A DNA stretch of 64,000 bases, from the NCBI RefSeq assembly GCF_009829925.1, contig NZ_SNVJ01000010.1, positions 97,207-161,206 of the forward strand, in the 5' to 3' direction. Origin of the DNA: Teichococcus coralli. GTDB taxonomy: Bacteria > Pseudomonadota > Alphaproteobacteria > Acetobacterales > Acetobacteraceae. Positions 60,703-64,000 of this stretch are shown one piece after another. The notes below the pieces were generated by a model. It had not been told where the DNA came from. It saw only the letters and a program-made list of their open reading frames with translations, and searched no databases. The position numbers and the translations under genes are program-made. Within the stretch, counting starts at the first letter, position 1. The number at the start of each line of letters is the position of its first letter.

Positions 60703-62475
60703 GTGAGCATGCGTGAGCAGGACACGGCAGCAGGCGGGCAGGAAACTGAGCCCGATGTCCAGGGGAGCGGCGACAGTCAAAGCGCCGGCATTCCCGCCGC
60801 TGGCCGGCTTGAAGGCACCTCCTACGACCCCACCGGTGGCCCCGGCGTCCACCATTGGCAGGAGGCGACGATCACCCGCCCGGGCCTCGACGACCGGGGC
60901 GACGTGTTCTTCGCCGCGGTCGAAATGACCCGCATGCCGATGATCCTGACCGACCCAAACCAGCACGACAATCCGATCGTCTTCGCCAACCGTGCCTTCC
61001 AGGACCTCACCGGCTATCGCGAGGACGAGATCGTCGGCCGCAACTGCCGCTTCCTGCAAGGCGCCCAGACCGACCGGGAAGTTGTTGCCGAGATGCGCGA
61101 GGCCGTCGCCGAGCAGCGCCCCCTCTCGGTCGAGGTGCTCAACTACAAGCGCGACGGCACGCCCTTCTGGAACGGCGTCTTCATCGCCCCGGTCTACAAC
61201 AAGGACGGCGCGCTCCTTTACTTCTTTGCCTCGCAGCTTGACGTCACCCGCCGCCGCACCTCCGAGCAGGCCTTCCGCCAGGCGCAGAAGATGGAGGCCA
61301 TCGGGCAGCTCACCGCCGGCCTGGCGCATGACTTCAACAATCTGCTGCAGGTCATCGCCGGAAGCCTGGAGATCCTCGAAAGCAGCCTGCAGGACGACAA
61401 GCTGCGCGGCCATGTGGAGCGCGCCGGCGCCGCGGCCGAGCGCGGCAGCAAGCTGACCCGGCAGCTGCTCGCCTTCGCCCGCAAGACCCGCCTGGAACCC
61501 AGGCGGATCGATATCAACCGCCTGATCGATGATTTCGGCAACATGCTGGAGAGCACCGCCGGCAGCCGCGCGGAGCTGCAGTTCCACCAGCGCCGCCGCC
61601 TGCCGCCGGTCATGGTGGACCCGGTCCATCTCGAGATGGCGCTGCTCAACGTGGTCATCAACGCGCGGGACGCGATGCCGGAAGGCGGCAGCATGACCAT
61701 TTCCACCCGCATCGCCACCCTTGAGCCCAACGGGCTTCCCGGTGGCCAGTATGTCGCCCTCTCCGTGACCGACAACGGCACCGGCATGCCGCCGCATGTG
61801 CTGGAGCGCGCCACCGAGCCCTTTTTCACCACAAAGGGCACCGGGCGCGGCACCGGCCTCGGCCTCGCCATGGTGCAGGGCTTCGTGCAGCAGTCGCGCG
61901 GCAAGCTGGAGATCGAGAGCAAGCCTGGCCAGGGCACCACCGTCCGCCTGCTTTTTCCCGCCGCCAGCGAGCCCGCCGAGGAGGCTGCCGACATTTCGCC
62001 CGAGGCGGGCGGCTCCCCTCCAGGCGACACCTCCGCGCGGCAGACCGAAACCATCCTCATCGTGGAGGACAGCGACGACGTTCTGGTGCTCGCCCGTGAG
62101 CACCTGCAGATGCTGGGCTACCGCATCCTGGTCGCGAGCAATGCCGACGAGGCCCTGCGGCTGCTCGACCAGCCCTCGGCCCCGCCCATCGACCTGCTGT
62201 TCTCGGATATTCTGATGCCCGGCAGCATGAACGGCATCGTGCTGGCCGAGCGGGTGCGCGAACGCCATCCGGACATCGCGGTGCTGCTCACCACCGGCTA
62301 CAACGAGGACCTGGTGGCCGAGGCGCGCGCCCCCGCCATGGACGTGCTCGGCAAGCCCTATCGCCGCTCCGAGCTGGCCGAGCGCATCCGCGCAGCCATG
62401 AACCGCCGCCATTCCTCCCGCAACAACCCCCGCCAGCCCCCGCGCGTGAACCAGGGGCCGCGACACGAGGCCTGA
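60703..62475 (+). CDS. LOV-domain hybrid histidine kinase (blue-light sensor)
   Basis: A 590-residue hybrid kinase. A LOV-type PAS domain spans about 68-185 and carries the flavin-adduct motif GRNCRFLQG with photoactive C115, NYKRDGTPFWNGVFIAPVYN and FASQLDVT (Q178), all diagnostic of FMN-binding LOV domains. The HisKA box is GLAHDFNNLLQ (H209). The HATPase has NVVINARDAMPEGG, VTDNGTGMP and GRGTGLGLAMVQGF. A C-terminal receiver has ILIVEDSDD and phospho-acceptor Asp in LFSDILMPG. The GTG at 60703 has AGGAG five bases upstream; ATG 60709 is an alternative. No transmembrane helix, so it is soluble. No partner regulator is adjacent. Confidence 0.93.
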   Translation: MSMREQDTAAGGQETEPDVQGSGDSQSAGIPAAGRLEGTSYDPTGGPGVHHWQEATITRPGLDDRGDVFFAAVEMTRMPMILTDPNQHDNPIVFANRAFQDLTGYREDEIVGRNCRFLQGAQTDREVVAEMREAVAEQRPLSVEVLNYKRDGTPFWNGVFIAPVYNKDGALLYFFASQLDVTRRRTSEQAFRQAQKMEAIGQLTAGLAHDFNNLLQVIAGSLEILESSLQDDKLRGHVERAGAAAERGSKLTRQLLAFARKTRLEPRRIDINRLIDDFGNMLESTAGSRAELQFHQRRRLPPVMVDPVHLEMALLNVVINARDAMPEGGSMTISTRIATLEPNGLPGGQYVALSVTDNGTGMPPHVLERATEPFFTTKGTGRGTGLGLAMVQGFVQQSRGKLEIESKPGQGTTVRLLFPAASEPAEEAADISPEAGGSPPGDTSARQTETILIVEDSDDVLVLAREHLQMLGYRILVASNADEALRLLDQPSAPPIDLLFSDILMPGSMNGIVLAERVRERHPDIAVLLTTGYNEDLVAEARAPAMDVLGKPYRRSELAERIRAAMNRRHSSRNNPRQPPRVNQGPRHEA

Positions 62476-62671
62476 GGGTGGGCCAGGGAGCCTGCCAAGG
62501 GATCGGCGCCCCGGCGCACGAGGCCGCTGGCGGTCCCGTGCGGCCCTGCTACGCCGCCTGTGCACTTGACCCCCTGTTCCGCGCTTGCGAAACAGCCGGG
62601 CCGCGTTCTGCGGAACTCCAGCCAGGCCGGGGCGAACCGGTCGCCAGCGCGACAAGAGGACGAATTAGGCC
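62476..62671. other. metK leader region with a hairpin
   Basis: This 196-base gap holds TTGAC at 62566-62570, a possible -35, and then a 9-bp stem with one mismatch, CTGTTCCGC (62574-62582)/GCGAAACAG (62587-62595), with a 4-nt loop. It does not show the pseudoknot sequence pattern of SAM-II or other SAM riboswitches that I can recognise. AAGAGG before the ATG is the ribosome-binding site. Confidence 0.4.
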
Positions 62672-63859
<1,188 letters not shown>

Positions 63860-63863
63860 TTTC

Positions 63864-63886
63864 CGGGAGGGGCGCCGCTCCTCCCG
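63864..63886 (+). terminator. Hairpin after metK
   Basis: CGGGAGG (63864-63870) pairs with CCTCCCG (63880-63886) across a 9-nt loop, five bases after the metK stop. No T tract follows. Confidence 0.5.
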
Positions 63887-63939
63887 AACCCTCCCCGCCA
63901 GGAACCGGAGTTTCCCGGACCCTCCCCTGATGGCGGGGT

Positions 63940-63994
63940 CCGGGGTGACACTGTCACCCCGGCGGGTGATCCAAGGGGGCGGTGCCCCCCTTGG
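63940..63994. repeat. Paired palindromes at the window end
   Basis: A perfect 11+1+11 palindrome CCGGGGTGACA-C-TGTCACCCCGG (63940-63962) is followed 8 bases later by CCAAGGGGGC/GCCCCCCTTGG (63971-63980/63984-63994, one bulge). The two-hairpin layout resembles 4857-4906. Probably a terminator-type intergenic repeat; it may continue past the window. Confidence 0.5.
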
Positions 63995-64000
63995 CCCCGG

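Noticed and set aside
62476..62671. Possible SAM riboswitch upstream of metK
   Set aside because: The leader has a hairpin, but I cannot match the conserved cores of SAM-I, SAM-II, SAM/SAH or SAH riboswitches. A covariance search would be needed to claim one.

Overview
The window is high-GC chromosomal DNA, roughly 70% GC by eye, from an alphaproteobacterium. It most resembles the Acetobacteraceae/Roseomonas group. The grounds are the mnmE-mnmG-rsmG-parA-parB and grpE-dnaK-dnaJ-dapB gene orders, a HemJ-type haem pathway, a ferrochelatase with a C-terminal cysteine cluster, and many orphan Bug/TctC-type binding proteins. The assignment is inferred from gene content; no 16S gene is present. Genes are dense, often overlap by 1-4 bases, and run on both strands.

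Region 1 (1 to ~31,200) is accessory catabolism. A LacI regulator (cut by the window edge) diverges from an aconitase-type dehydratase pair, a PEP-mutase/isocitrate-lyase-type lyase and a Bug binding protein. Next come a second Bug protein, a decayed FAD-oxidoreductase fragment, an alpha/beta hydrolase and an SDR. Two hydantoinase/5-oxoprolinase (hyuA/hyuB) modules follow, one on each strand, each with a related LysR gene. One module also carries a D-glutamate-cyclase-like gene. Between the modules lie a complete TRAP transporter, an amidase and an RraA-like protein. A D-amino-acid-dehydrogenase-like gene and a monooxygenase/polar-amino-acid ABC operon with a divergent LysR end the region. Together these suggest scavenging of D-amino acids, cyclic amides (5-oxoproline/hydantoins) and organic acids.

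Region 2 (~31,250 to 40,617) holds htpG, an alpha-glucosidase, a GH13 pseudogene, and an SbcD-like nuclease with a 1168-residue SMC-like ATPase partner (YhaO/YhaN type).

Region 3 (40,633 to ~55,120) looks like an origin-proximal housekeeping block: parB, parA, rsmG, mnmG and mnmE with two parS sites inside the cluster; a 2Fe-2S ferredoxin; a DUF255 thioredoxin-fold protein; ogt; a quinone reductase; rho with its own intrinsic terminator; and a hemJ-HAD-hemH operon. I did not find a convincing oriC or DnaA-box cluster.

Region 4 (55,300 to 64,000) holds grpE, a GNAT gene, dnaK, dnaJ, dapB, a LOV-domain hybrid histidine kinase and metK.

The most notable non-gene signals are these: a three-copy family of ~100-130 bp imperfect palindromes in intergenic DNA; a shared CGATARR-N5-CTTATCG palindrome behind two paralogous LysR genes; and a parS site that contains the mnmG stop/rsmG start overlap. 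No tRNA, rRNA, CRISPR array, intact insertion sequence or prophage was seen.
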